The notes: generated by a model not told the origin, from the sequence alone. A DNA stretch of 64,000 bases from Delphinapterus leucas (GCF_002288925.2 NW_022098036.1:35032444-35096443); one strand, 5' to 3'; shown: positions 1 through 11,267, numbered from the stretch's first letter. Program-made: numbers and translations.

Positions 1-566
1 TTATCTTGCTCCTTCATCTGCTGTGTGTTTTTCTGTCTTCTCATTTTGCTTATCCTACTGTGTTTGGGGTCTCCTTTTTGCAGGCTGCAGGTTCGTAGTT
101 CCCGTTGTTTTTGGTGTCTGTCCCCAGTGGCTAAAGTTGCTTCAGTGGGTTGTGTAGGCTTCCTGGTGGAGGGTACTAGTGCCTGTGTTCTGGTGGATGA
201 GGCTGGGTCTTGTCTTTCTGGTGGGCAGGTCTACGTCTGGTGGTGTGTTTTGGTGTGTCTGTGGCCTTATTATGATTTTAGGCAGCCTCTCTGCTAATGG
301 GTGGGGTTGTGTTCCTGTCTTTCTAGTTGTTTGGCATAGGATGTGCAGCACTGTAGCTTGCTGGTCATTGAGTGAAGCTGGGTGTTGGTGTTGAGATGGA
401 GATCTCTGGGAGATTTTCGCCATGTGATATTACGTGGAGCTGGGAGGTCTCTTGTGGACCAGTGTCCTGTAGTTGGTTGTCCCACGTCAGAGGCACAGCA
501 GTGACTCCTGGCTGCAACAGCAAGCACCTTTCATCCACACGGCTCAGAATAAAAGGGAGAAAAATA

Positions 567-589
567 AGAAAGAAAGAAAGAGAGAGAGA

Positions 590-634
<45 letters not shown>

Positions 635-660
635 AGGGAGGAGAGAGAAAGAAAAAAAAA
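567..660. repeat. (GA)n/(GGGA)n microsatellite inside the LINE-1 leader
   Basis: A purine run of GAAA, GA and GGGA units on the plus strand, equal to a CT-rich run in the LINE-1 sense strand. The reading frames full of Arg-Glu pairs here come only from this repeat. Confidence 0.95.
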
Positions 661-2054
661 GTAAGGTAAAATAAAATAAAGTTATTAAAATAAAAAATAA
701 TTATTAAGAAAAAAAATTTTTAAATAAAAACAAACAAAAAGAACGGACGGACTGAACCCTAGGACAAATGGTGAAAGCAAAGTTATACAGACAAAATCTC
801 ACACAGAAGCATACACATACACACTCACAAAAAGAGGAAAAGGGGAAAGAATAATATATCTTGCTCTCAAAGCCCACCTGCTCAATTTGGGATGATTCAT
901 TGTCTATTCAGGTATTTCACCGATGCAGGGTACATCAAGTTGATTGTGGAGATTTAATCCGCTGCTCCTGAGGCTGCTGGGAAAGATTTCCCTTTCCCTT
1001 CTTTGTTCGCACAGCTCCCGGGGTTCAGCTTTGGATTTGGCCCCGCCTCTGCGTGTAGGTCGCAGGAGGGGGTCTTTTCTTCGCTCAGACAGGACGGGGT
1101 TAAAGGAGCAGCTGATTCGGGGGCTCTGCCTCACTCAGGCCAGGGGAGGGATGGTTACCGATGCAGGGCAAGCTTGCGGCGGCAGAGGCCAGCATGACGT
1201 TGCACCAGCCTGAGGCGCGCTGTGCATTCTCCCAGGGAAGTTGTCCCTGGATCCCAGGACCCTGGCAGTGGCGGGCTGCACAGGCTCCCGGGAGGGGAGG
1301 TGTGGATAGTGACCTGTGCTCGCACACAGGCTTCTTGGTGGCGGCAGCAGCAGCCTTAGCATCTCATGCCCGTTTCTGGGGTCCGCGTTGATAGCCGCGG
1401 CTCTCGCCCGTCTCTGGAGCTACTTTAAGCAGCGCTCTTAATCCCCTCTCCTCACCAGGAAACAAAGAGGGAAAAAAGAAGTCTCTTTCCTCCATGGCAG
1501 GTCCAGACTTTTCCCTGGTCTCCCTCCCGGCTAGCCGTGGCGCACTAACCCCCTGCAGGCTGTGTTCACGCCGCCAACCCCAGTCCTCTCCCTGCGCTCT
1601 GACCAAAGCCCGAGCCTCAGCTCCCAGCCCCGCCCGCCCCGGCGGGTGAGCAGACAAGCCTCTTGGGCTGGTGAGTGCCGGTCAGCCCTGATCCTCTGTG
1701 CGGGAGTCTCTCCGCTTTGCCCTCTGCACCCCTGTGGCTGCACTCTCCGCCGCGGCTCCGAAGCTTCCCCCCTCCGCCACCCGCAGTCTCCGCTCGCGAA
1801 GGGGCTTCCTAGTGTATGGAAACTTTTCCTCCTTCACAGCTCCCTCCCACTGGTGCAGGTCCCGTCCCTATTCTTTTGTCTCTGTTTATTCTTTTTTCTT
1901 TTGCCCTACCCAGGTACGTGGGGAGTTTCTTGCCTTTTGGGAGGTCTGAGGTCTTCTGCCAGTGTTTAGTGGGTGTCCTGTAGGAGTTGTTCCACGTGTA
2001 GATGTATTTCTGGTGTATCTGTGGGGAGGAAGGTGATCTCTGCGTCTTACTCTT

Positions 2055-2064
2055 CCGCCATCTT
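2055..2064 (-). promoter_or_regulatory. YY1-like site at the LINE-1 start
   Basis: The minus strand reads AAGATGGCGG about 12 bases inside the element. A YY1 site at about +13 to +21 is known in human LINE-1, where it positions transcription initiation. The core here is a good YY1 match; its function is inferred from that parallel. Confidence 0.65.
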
Positions 2065-2076
2065 CCCCCTCTCCCC

Positions 2077-2501
2077 AGATATTTTATCAAATGCTTTTTC
2101 TGCATCTATTGAAATGATCATGTGGCTTTTGTCTTTTCTTTTGTTGATGTGGTGTATTACATTGATTTGCGTATGTTGAACCATCCTTGTGATCCTGGGA
2201 TGAATCCAACTTGGTTGTGGTGTATAATCTTTTTTATGAGTTGTTGGATTCAGTTTGCTAATATTTTGTTGAGAATTTTTGCATCTATATTGATTACAGA
2301 TATTGCCCTGTAATTTTCCTTTTTGGTAGTGGCCTTGTCTGGTTTTGGTATCAGGGTGGTGGTAGCTTCATAGAATGTCTTTGGGAGTATTCATTCCTCT
2401 TCAATCTTTTGGAAGAGTTTGGGAAGGATCAGTGTAAGTTCATCTTTGTATGTTTGGTAGAATTCACCTGTAAAGCCATCAGGCCCTGGACTTTTGTTTG
2501 T

Positions 2502-2537
<36 letters not shown>

Positions 2538-3145
2538 GATTCTATTTCACTTCTAGTAATCCATCTGTTCAAGTTATCTACTTCTTCTTGATTCAGTTTT
2601 GGTGGGCTGTATGTTTCTAGAAAGTTGTTCATTCTTGTAGGTTGTAGAATTTGTTGGCATATAATTATTTATAGTATTCTCTTAGGGTTTTTTGTATTTC
2701 TGCAGTATCAGTTGTGATTTCTCCTCTTTCATTTCTTGTTTTGTTTATTTGGGTCTTCTCTCTTTTCTTCCTGGTGAGCCTGGCCAGAGGTTTGTCAATT
2801 TTGTTTACCCTTTCAAAGAACCAGCTCTTGGTTTTATTGGTTTTTTTCTGTTGTTTTTTAATCTCTATTTTACTTATTTCCTTTCTGATATTTATTATCT
2901 CCTTCCTCCTGCTGACTTTAGGTTTTGTTTGTTCTTCTTTTTCTAATTCTTTTAGGTGGTGGGTTAGGTTGTTTGTTTGAGATTTTTTTGTTTCTTAAAG
3001 AAGGCCTGTATCACTATAAACTTCCCTTTAAGAACTGCTTTCGCTTCATCCCACAGATTTTGTATGGCTGTGTTTTCATTGTCATTTGCCTCAAGGTATT
3101 TTTTAATTTATTATTTGATTTCATCATTGACAGCATGGTTTTAGA
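2077..3145 (-). mobile_element. Older LINE-1 ORF2 fragment (endonuclease-RT linker to RT motif A)
   Basis: On the minus strand this is LINE-1 ORF2 reading from the linker into the reverse transcriptase domain. The last codons before the junction spell the motif A region IDAEKAFDK next to position 2077. A PGPDG-type segment is recognisable near 2,480. The frame is broken, and an A-run (T on plus) at 2,507-2,534 has expanded inside it. The fragment stops where the younger LINE-1 begins, so that copy probably inserted into it. The remainder of the older copy would lie left of the window. Confidence 0.85.
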
Positions 3146-3149
3146 CTCA

Positions 3150-3665
3150 CAGAAAACCTACAGATAGTACAGAGAGTTCCCACATACCACCACACCCAGT
3201 TTCCCCTATTATTAACATCTTATATTTGTATGGCACATTTGTCAAAATTAATAAGCCAATGTTGATACACTGTTATTAACTACTAAAGACCATACTCTAT
3301 TTAGGTTTCATTAGGGTTTATATAATGTCCTTTTTCCTGTTCCAGGATCCTATCCAGGATACCACATTACAATTTAGTCATCACATCTCCTTAGTCTCCC
3401 TTTGGCTGTGACAGTTTCTCAGACTTCTCTTGGTTTTGATGACCTTAACAGTTTCAAGGAGTGCTGGTTGGATATTTTGTAGAATGTCCCTCAACTTGGA
3501 TCTGTCTGATGTCTTCCTCACAATTAGACTGGGGTTATAGTTTTGAGGAGGAAGATCACAGAAGTTAACTGTCATTTTCATTACATCAGATCAAGGGCAC
3601 ATACTATCAACATGATTTATCACTGTTGATGTTGACCTTGATCTGGAGCCTCAGCTAGGGTAGCT
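3150..3665 (-). mobile_element. Ancient LINE-1 (L1M-like) 3' region
   Basis: Diverged sequence resembling the 3' region of old mammalian L1M elements in reverse, with segments such as GAGTTCCCACATACC and GGATCCTATCCAGGAT. No open frame survives. The subfamily cannot be assigned by eye. Confidence 0.55.
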
Positions 3666-4859
3666 GGAGAAGGAGGATGGATTTATGAAATGTGACACAG
3701 GGAGGGTTTTCAGAACTTGACATTGACTTAGATTTGGGGAGGGTGGTTGGAGTAGAAAGAAAGGGAGAGGGAGGCTCTGATGGTGGTGGCCTGTGCCTCC
3801 CTACAGGAGCCTCCCTACATACCCAGCCAGACCCTGGTAAGAGGGCAGGGAGGAGTGTCGGGCCAGGGAGGCCCAGGGAATACGTCTGGGCATCTCTGCT
3901 CAGGCCTGGGCCGAGGGCGGGGGCTTTTCTGTCTTGCTGTGGGCTGGGTTGCTGGCTTCTTAGACATGGGGCTTATCCAAGGAGATCATTTACACTCCCT
4001 GCAGCAGCATCCCCTTCCTGAAAAAACACAGGAGGGCAGTTTGGAAAAGCACGAGAATGTGATAACTGAAGCCACATTCACCCTGGCTGGGTAAACACTG
4101 CCTGGGAGTCAGACATTGTTTTCCCCAGCTTTCTTAGGTGCCAGAACCTGTGGGGAGGTGATTTCTCTCATGACAGCCACACCCCAGGTCATTCTTTATT
4201 AGTCACAGCACATGCTTCTCTCTGCTTGGTTATGTTCCCCTGACGTTCTGCACGTCCCACCATCCAGCTGTAAGTGTTTACCCCTCCCTAGGGCTAGCTG
4301 GACTGAACAGCATCTCGTGCAACTTGTTCTAAAGGAGCAGCTGGGACTCGGGTTTAAATTGTGACTTTTCAGCACAACTGAGTTAAAAGTCCCATAGACA
4401 CTTTCGTTTAATGGGTGTCAGGGAGAACAAGCAACCCAGGGAGGAAAAAAGGAATTCTGGGTGTGTTTCACTTAAATCAGAAGTTTCGTCTGCTTCCTTC
4501 AGAAGTCACTGGTATCTGAGTGATATATATTTCTTTAATGTAAGAGCATCCTGTTTGGAGATGGTGCTTTCAGTGGATCATTTTGGCTCTTAAGGAACAA
4601 AACTACAACCGGTTCTTTAAGGGGGGTGGGAGTGGCGTTCTTAAAACAACTGTCCCTAGGCCTAAAACTCTCTTAGAATGTCACTATCAAGATCAGTGTC
4701 ATGTGATTGAGGCAAGGGCTTTCATCCTTTCCTACACAGCTATTTAACTCTTTATTAGGGTTAAGGACAGCCATAGGATAAGAAATAATCTCCCCTTTAA
4801 AACAGGCTCTGTTATCAAAAGGCTTCTCTTCCTGATGCTACACACCCAGGGCTCCTATC
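3666..4859. other. Unique intergenic or intronic sequence
   Basis: No repeat family, exon or promoter could be supported here. The two reading frames of about 105 codons near 3,692-4,094 show no protein features and overlap each other. Confidence 0.4.
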
Positions 4860-4864
4860 CTGTC

Positions 4865-5005
4865 CTCCCAGCATGGCAGTTATCCCCACTTGATAAAGAG
4901 GAAACAGAGGCTCAGGGGAGTTGAGTAACTTGCCCCAAATCATAGTCCTTGGCAACTTGAGCCTAGGTGTGAGTGACTGCAAAGCCCGTAATCTTGACCA
5001 CAACA
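4865..5005 (-). repeat. MIR SINE fragment
   Basis: Contains the MIR core in reverse: GAGGAAACAGAGGCTCAGGGG, then AGTAACTTGCCC. Typical of an old, diverged MIR. Confidence 0.7.
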
Positions 5006-5659
5006 TTGAGCTGCTCCCAAAGAGGGCAACACCCGTAAAAGTGGCCTCAGCAGAGGCTGGGGAGAGCAGGCCCTCGCAGATGGGAGTTGGCTTCGTTTTC
5101 CATGGCCACCTTTACCATTCACTTGCTGTGTGACATTCAGTAGCTTACTGAAATGTTTGGTATCGAATGTGGCACACTTGTGGAGCACGGCACCCTCTCT
5201 CTGGGGTTCTCCGGTCACCTGGTGTTTCCCCAGCAAGCACCAGCATGCCATATTTTAGGGAGGCTAAAGATTGAAAGAGGAACTTGCAAAGCACAGGCCC
5301 CAGCAACACCACACTCAGGGAAGCCCCAGCCCAGACTGCTGGCAGCCCTGGTGTGCCAGAGGCACCCACTCCTGCCATAGGGTGCAGTTAGAATAGAGGG
5401 GGCTCGGGAAGCCGGTTCTGTCCTCTGTTGGGACCAAAGGTTCTGGGCAAGCGAGCCTAGCTTTACCCAAGACATGCCCTCCAGGCCCACCCCTTCCATA
5501 ACTTTCATACCACTTCCGCTGCAAGGTTGTTAACTATTTTATTTTTTTCTTTTTACTACTGTTTATTTTGCTATATTCTCTTTACAAAATTGATATTTTG
5601 TGTTCAAATGTTTAATTTCAAAAAAAATTAGAAGACCAAAGCAACTTAGGCTATATAAT

Positions 5660-5797
5660 AACAAAATTGCCTCACACTGGTACAGTTTCATATTTTTCAA
5701 AGCACTTTCTCATTATTGAATTTTGTCTCACAACAAATCTAGTTATTATATCCCTTTTGATATATGAGGGAAACAAGGCACCAAGAGGTTAAGTGAC
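5660..5797 (-). repeat. MIR SINE fragment cut by a LINE-1
   Basis: Diverged reverse MIR (GAGGGAAACAAGGC, then AAGAGGTTAAGTGAC), ending abruptly where the next LINE-1 tail begins. Confidence 0.55.
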
Positions 5798-5953
5798 TTT
5801 TTTTTTAACATCTTTATTGGAGTATAATTGCTTTACAATGGTGTGTTAGTTTCTGCTTTACAACAAAGTGAATCAGCTATACATATACATACATCCCTGT
5901 ATCTCTTCCCTCTTGCGTCTCCCTCTCACCCTCCCTATCCCACCCCTCTACTA
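5798..5953 (-). mobile_element. 5'-truncated LINE-1 3' end
   Basis: Poly-T followed by AACATCTTTATTGGAGTATA, the reverse complement of a cetartiodactyl LINE-1 3' terminus. Only about 150 bp were inserted, ending near the CCCACCCCTCTA stretch. Confidence 0.9.
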
Positions 5954-6059
5954 TTTTAAATTTGAATATGCAGAAAATACAAATGAAAAAGTAATTATCA
6001 AAAGTTATCAAATATATTTTTTGAATCTATTAAAAAAAGTAATGATCACCCATATTCCT

Positions 6060-6570
6060 GCAACCCAGAATTAGCCAGTGTTGACATATTTGCTTGTGGT
6101 TTTATTTTACATGTCCATAGCTTAAAAAAGCACAAACCTACAGGATATATAAGCACATTGTTCTCTGAGACAATTAGTACAATATGGAATAGAATAAATC
6201 CCTAATAACCACCATTTCAAATCCTAATCCCTCTACCTCCATCCAGAGGTACCTTTAAGTTTGTGGGTATTCATCCAGCATTTAAAAAAACACACACATA
6301 TATAAAATATACAGAATTTTTTGTGTCTTTATATAAATGGCATCATACTGTGTGTATCATTTTGCAACTTACTGTTTTTCATACAGTATATTTTGGAGAC
6401 ATCCAGAGACATCCATTTTGATACACATAAATGTAATTTATTCCTTTTAATGGCTTTAGTAGTACTCCATTTTATGAATGTACCACATTGTAATCATGAA
6501 TAAATGCATTTGAATTTTTAATGTTTTGCTATTATGAACGATATTAAAATAGACCCTTGTACTTAGGACT
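6060..6570 (-). mobile_element. Ancient LINE-1 (L1M-like) fragment
   Basis: Old L1-like text in reverse, including CATCATACTGTGTGTATCAT, TAGTACTCCATTTTATGAAT and a diverged gene-end segment near 6,520. No open frame. Confidence 0.5.
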
Positions 6571-6689
6571 ACCACGCCACACAGCTCTGGAAAGTTCCAT
6601 TCACATCTATGTGTATGTGACTTCTGGAGTTGTGTAGTACACATCCTGCCTTGCTGTACTTGGCCCTGCCTGGGTCTCCTTCATTCGTT

Positions 6690-6945
6690 GTGTTGACAAT
6701 ATTTATTGAGCGCCTAGTGAATGCATAGCATTGTTAAAGGACTTTTCTTGTGTTAATGTATTCAGTTCTCTGAAAAGTCCTAAAAAGTACTGTTTTCACC
6801 ATTCTCATTTTTCCAACGAGGAAAATGAAGTGGGGCAGTGGGGACAGTCAGTCACCTGGGTAAGGTCACATGTAAGCTGTAAGCGGCAGAACTGGCGTGG
6901 TGACAGCCTGGCTCCTGAGCCTGGGTGCTGAACCATTGCATTAAG
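6690..6945 (-). repeat. MIR SINE fragment
   Basis: Reverse MIR features: a GAGGAAAATGAAG segment, a TCACCTGGGTAAGGTCACA segment, then the tail side with CTGAGCCTGGGTGCTGAACC. Diverged. Confidence 0.6.
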
Positions 6946-6949
6946 TCTC

Positions 6950-7100
6950 CCTTATGTTTAACTCTCTGCTTAATTGGTGTTCCCCTCTCAACTGTGAACC
7001 CTTGACGGCAGGGACCATGGGAGCCACTTTGCATCTCCAGTTCCCAGATGTGCTGACCCCCATTAGGGGCGCAATAATGTTCTGTTAATCGCTTCATTCT
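6950..7100 (+). mobile_element. LINE-2 3' end fragment
   Basis: Shows the L2 terminal pattern: CTGTGAACCCTTGACGGCAG, GGGACCATG, and a final run resembling an age-worn GCAATAATGTTCTGTTAATCG. Confidence 0.55.
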
Positions 7101-7599
7101 TCAGTGCTCCTTTCCTAATTAACGTTTCCTCTTCCCTTCCTCATCTGTCTCTTTCCCTTCGTGAGCATGCTTCTCCTGTCGCCCTCCCCATAACATGACT
7201 ACCCCCTTGCACAGGCTTTGAAAAAGTGACACAGGCACGTCCCAGCTGCATGAAGAGGAGAGCTTTATAACGCGCCTTAATTTGGGAAAGGCTCTTTTAC
7301 CAAAGGGCAAAGAAGGACTTGGAATTTGTTCTGCCCTTAGGGGGCCCAGTCTTGCTTCTCTGTAAATCTACAGCGGAACAGGAGGCCCTGCTCTGTTCAC
7401 ACGTTCAGTCGAGAGTACTTCTAATTCCGTCCTTCAGCCGGCAGGCACGTAGGCAACTTCCTCTTATAAAGTCAGTTGTTGTAACTAAACAGGTGCAGGT
7501 TTGAGGAAATGCAAGCCGACTCGAGTAAGTTCCCGGTGCATGTGACATTAAATTGATAAGGGACTTCTCTCCCTTAATTTATTGGCCTCAGCCTCCCCT
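7101..7599. other. Unique sequence left of the CpG island
   Basis: No repeat or exon recognised. One GTAAGT donor-like motif occurs near 7,525 after CTCGA but has no convincing partner acceptor. Confidence 0.35.
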
Positions 7600-8165
7600 G
7601 TCTGCCCTGGACTCGACCCCTGCAGCTGGAGCCCAGAGCCCCCTTCTCCATCTACCTCCTGACCGCTGGGCGAGGGCGAGGGCGAGGGACCACCGGGTCG
7701 GGCCAAACGTGCGGCTCCAAGTGGGAAAGCACACAGGGAAAAGGGCAAAGTCGAGTTCCCGTGGAGGACCCGGCCAGGGAAAGGCGAGCCCACTCCCGCA
7801 TGGCTTTCAAGCCCAGGTGCCCCTCCCGCCTGCCCACACCGGGTGCCCACGGCGAGGAGCGCCGGGCGTCCTGAGCCGGCGGTACGTGCAGGCGGGCGGC
7901 GCGGGCCAGGTCACCCACCCGGGTTTGGGCTGCGGTCGAACGCGCTGACTCACTCTCTCACTACGTGAGCGGCGGGCCGGGCTAGGCAGGGTAGAGCGCC
8001 AGGCGGGGGCAGCCGCCCGCCCGCGCGGTTATGTATTTATTCGGGGGCAGCTGCGCGCGCAGGCGCCCTGCGCCCCGAGTCAGCCCAGTCGCCGACACTT
8101 CATCCCCCGCCCGGCAGCTCGCTGGCGATTTTGAGCATCTTTACGACTTGATGGCTGCTGAGGGG
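7600..8165. promoter_or_regulatory. Orphan CpG island, probable host gene promoter
   Basis: This stretch has a high density of CpG with no recognisable repeat, unlike the LINE-1 block at 1-2 kb. It holds GC-box-like runs (GGCGGGC, GGGCGGGG-like), three tandem GGGCGA units at 7,671-7,690 and a TGACTCA element. A weak TATA-like stretch, TATGTATTTAT, lies at 8,030-8,040. CpG islands of this kind usually mark promoters of host genes. If transcription runs right, initiation about 30 bases after the TATA-like stretch would put a first exon near 8,065 onward. No coding exon or clear donor could be fixed and the gene is not recognised. Leftward transcription is also possible. Confidence 0.7.
7944..7952 (+). 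promoter_or_regulatory. AP-1 / Maf half-site in CpG island
   Basis: GCTGACTCA is a consensus AP-1 heptamer (TGACTCA) preceded by GC, giving a Maf-recognition half-site. An inverted copy of the core, GAGTCAGC, lies at 8,077-8,084. Binding is not shown by sequence alone. Confidence 0.5.
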
Positions 8166-8171
8166 CTGTGA
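8151..8171 (+). other. Possible upstream ORF in the island transcript
   Basis: ATG GCT GCT GAG GGG CTG TGA encodes a six-residue peptide directly downstream of the island. If a rightward first exon exists, this could be an upstream ORF in its leader. The +4 base is G but the -3 base is T, so the start context is weak. Confidence 0.2.
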
Positions 8172-8384
8172 TCTTTGATCCCCTGCGATAGCACCGGAGA
8201 TTTATGCTAGGCAGGGGCAGCCAGAGTCACGTTAGGGCTGCACTGGCGCACGGGCGCTTCGGGCTAGCCTCTCCTTGTTCCTGGGGGACTCCACGGGACC
8301 CCGGTCTCTGGGTTTGCATTTAATAGCATCTTACTTAAGGAAGGAGCCATCTCTTAGTCCACGTGCTCTCTCGCACCGTTTTTA

Positions 8385-8500
8385 TCTCAATTGACCCCTA
8401 AACAACCCTGTGACATGGAAAGGATGGGAAGGGCAGGTGCCCGTCAATCCAGTTGACAGATAAGGAAATCAAAGCTTGTGTTTAGGTATTTTATCTGTTG
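8385..8500 (-). repeat. Possible MIR fragment
   Basis: Weak reverse MIR resemblance: AACAACCCTGTGACATGG, then AGATAAGGAAATCAAAGCTTG. Highly diverged. Confidence 0.35.
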
Positions 8501-9359
8501 ACAAGAGAAGGATTTACCATAACTTTTATATATAGAAGTACTTAGCTCTTGGATAATAAATGTTAGTGTTGGTGTAGTCTACTTTAGTGACATCTGCATT
8601 CTCCTGTGTTCACTGGAAAGACAAGTTAAAGAGGGAAAAAGGGAAGGAAGAAGAGTTTGTATTAATAGGTGTGAGATCTCACTGTCTCTACAGCTATGGT
8701 GCCTCTTGGTAGATTTAACTGGACACAGCTGAGCTTACAGTAAGAGTAGTGTCGGTGGAATAACTGGCCAGTCCTCCTCGACTCCACCAAGTGGGTCCTT
8801 GGATGCCTGCCATGGACCAGGGTCCTGTCAGTGCCGTGGACACGACAGGGCCTGGAGCCCCTAGGCCTGCATCTGAGTCCTGATGCCCTGGTTACTGCCA
8901 GTGAGAGACTCGGGGCAGGGTCGCTGACATCTCCCAGCTTCTTCTCACGTCTCGGGGTTGCTGTGAGGCTCAAGATAAGAATGTATGTGAAGGAGTCTCC
9001 TTAACTACCGTGGCCTGTAGAAATGAGACATGGGATTTTTTTTCCTTGGTCATACAATACCAAGGGTGAGGAGTGATGGACACTGTCTACCTCTGAAAAG
9101 TCTGTGTCACTCTTGTTTGCTCCTCTTGGGGTAAACCATGGAGAGAGCAGTTTCTATAGAGTCAGTAGGAGCAAAAATGAGATTAATTCTCATGGAAATT
9201 CTGCCTTTAGACACAGAGTCCTAGGTTACAGGATCTTAACTGCAAACACACAGCTAAGCCATTTGTAGAGCACTTTTCATTTTTGCCTAGTTTGGGGGGT
9301 TGTTTTTGTTATGGTTTCTTCTTTTTTTGGGAGGGGATCAGGGGCTTGCCAAACTTTCT
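8501..9359. other. Unique sequence downstream of CpG island
   Basis: No repeat or supported exon. A frame of about 100 codons on the minus strand at 8,662-8,973 shows no family features and is probably chance. Confidence 0.35.
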
Positions 9360-9835
9360 AGATTATAAAATTAATACATGCTGTCACAAAAACAAATAAA
9401 CCAAAATATAAAGGGAAAAAACTTTCATTCATATGAAAATTCATAACATTCATATACCAATAATATTAGCACTTCAGCTATATTTCTGTCTAGGCATTTA
9501 AAATATTCATTTAATATAATTGAGACCACAATCTGTGTTATTTCATAATATTTACCTCGCTTAAAGTTATATCATGTTTTCCCATGTTATTAAGCCTTTT
9601 ATAGTCAATTTTATGAATGTAGTTTTTTCAACTGTTTCCCTATTGTTGGAAGTTTAGGTTGTTTCCATTTTCTTTTTCTTTTTTTTTTTTTGCTAAGCAA
9701 TACTCCAGTGAATATCTTTGTGTATAAATATTTGACCATTTTATTTATTATCTCCTTAGCATGGGTTTCCTGAAGTGGAATTTTTAGGTCAAATAACATA
9801 AACATTTTTGTGACGAGATCACATTGCTAACTGGC
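9360..9835 (-). mobile_element. Ancient LINE-1 (L1M-like) fragment
   Basis: Reverse L1-like text such as AGTTTAGGTTGTTTCCATTT and GTGAATATCTTTGTGTATA, heavily decayed. Confidence 0.5.
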
Positions 9836-9837
9836 AG

Positions 9838-9940
9838 TTTCCATGAGTGCAGGGACTTTATCCACCTTCCTTACTATTTCATTAGCAGTGTCCAGCATGG
9901 AGTTGGTTCTTAATGCTCATTGTTGAATCAATGAATAGAA
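9838..9940 (+). mobile_element. LINE-2 3' end fragment
   Basis: GAGTGCAGGGACTTTATCC, GTGTCCAGCATGGAG and a final TTGTTGAATCAATGAATAG fit the L2 terminus. Confidence 0.6.
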
Positions 9941-10758
9941 AGAAAAATTGTCACTTACAGCAAAACTGCCTAGGAAATATCAAAACTAAAGGTTATGTTT
10001 CATCCCAACTTGTTCTAACGTGCTGAGGCTAATAAAGGACCATGAACTTTAAGGGGACCTCCCCACCCCCGCCCCAGACCTGACTGAAGACTTTTCTCAC
10101 CAGTGAGAAATGGGACTTGTTTAAACCAACTGCCTACTCAGAGTGCTAGTTTTCAGTGCTTAGTTAGAATAACCACCAGGCATTCCTCCTTCCTAGCACT
10201 TCAAAACCAAAATATAAAAAAATATAAACCAAAAACACAAACAAATCTACCCCGCCACACACACTTTTTCCCCTTCAGGGAACTACTCTGCTAATTTCTC
10301 CATTGGTGTGTATTGGCTTGACTGGTAAATTAGTAGGCTTAGCTGTGATTTAAAACAGACAAATGAACCTCTGGTGATCTTGGTCTTTATTCTTTGACAG
10401 ATGAGTATTGCCAAATTGAAATACATAGAATGTGTAGCAGTCTGCATTCTACCATGGTTCCTAAGTGTGTTTCATTGCTCCTTTGCTAACATTGCATATT
10501 ACCATTTTCATAACCTTTGTTATTTAATGGAGTGTGATGTGAGATTCTTTTTGCCTATTAAATGAGCTAGACTGAACTTTTTAATACAGATGTTGTGATT
10601 ATCGATTTATATTGTTACTTATCATTTCAGATCTTAGTGATTTAAAAAATCAATTTGTATGAACCTTTTATACACCTAAGGATATGACAGAGTAAATTCT
10701 TCATAATAGTTTTAAAGTGAAACAATGCCAGAAAGATCCTGATGCAACACATTATTTT

Positions 10759-11253
10759 TTCCCTTTATTTTTTAAATTGAAGTATAGTTAATTTACAATG
10801 TTGTGTTAGTTTCAGTTGTACAGCAAAGTGATTCAGTTATACATACATATATATTCTTGCAGATTTTTTTCCATTATAGATTATTGCAAGATATTGAGTA
10901 GAGTTCCCTGTGCTACACAGCAGGTCCTTCTTGTTTACCTATTTTACATATAGCAGTGTGTATATGTTAATCCCAAATTCCTAATATCTCTCCCGCCCAC
11001 CCCCTGCCCCCTGCTATCTCCTTTGGTAAGCATAAGCTTGTTTTCTATGTCTGTGAGTCTATTTCTGTTTTGTAAATAAGTTCATTTGTATCATTTTTTT
11101 TAGATTCTACGTATAATATGGATTTTACATTTAGACATGTACTATATATGGACATATGATATTTGTCTTTGTCTGACTTACTTCACTTAATATGATAATC
11201 TTTAGGTCCATCCATGTTGCTGCAAATGGCATTATTTCATTCTTTTTTATGGA
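10759..11253 (-). mobile_element. 5'-truncated LINE-1 with perfect TSD
   Basis: Reverse LINE-1 3' UTR starting at a T-run and containing AGTTTCAGTTGTACAGCAAA and GTTCCCTGTGCTACACAG, cut off in the region TCCATGTTGCTGCAAATGGC. It is flanked by a perfect 14-bp duplication, CAACACATTATTTT, at 10,745-10,758 and 11,254-11,267. This proves a single target-primed insertion. Confidence 0.92.
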
Positions 11254-11267
11254 CAACACATTATTTT

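Larger units (their letters stand above)
1..2076 (-). mobile_element. LINE-1 5' UTR of a recent insertion, runs off left edge
   Basis: Read on the minus strand, this begins with GGGGAGAGGGGGAAGATGGC and continues through a long CpG-rich leader, a CT-rich tract and an A-rich stretch ending in a run toward the ORF1 start, which lies outside the window. This matches the 5' untranslated region of a cetartiodactyl LINE-1, which acts as an internal RNA polymerase II promoter. The part from about 950 to 1,800 still holds many CpG dinucleotides, suggesting limited decay and so a fairly young copy. ORF1, ORF2 and the 3' end are not visible, so competence cannot be judged. No host gene is needed to explain the GC-rich block. 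Confidence 0.85.

Noticed and set aside
372..674. 100-codon frame rich in Arg-Glu pairs
   Set aside because: Low-complexity translation of a GA microsatellite inside the LINE-1 leader.
950..1850. GC- and CpG-rich block that looks like a host promoter island with small ORFs
   Set aside because: It reads as the leader of a LINE-1 on the minus strand, continuous with the element start at 2,076, so a host gene is not needed.
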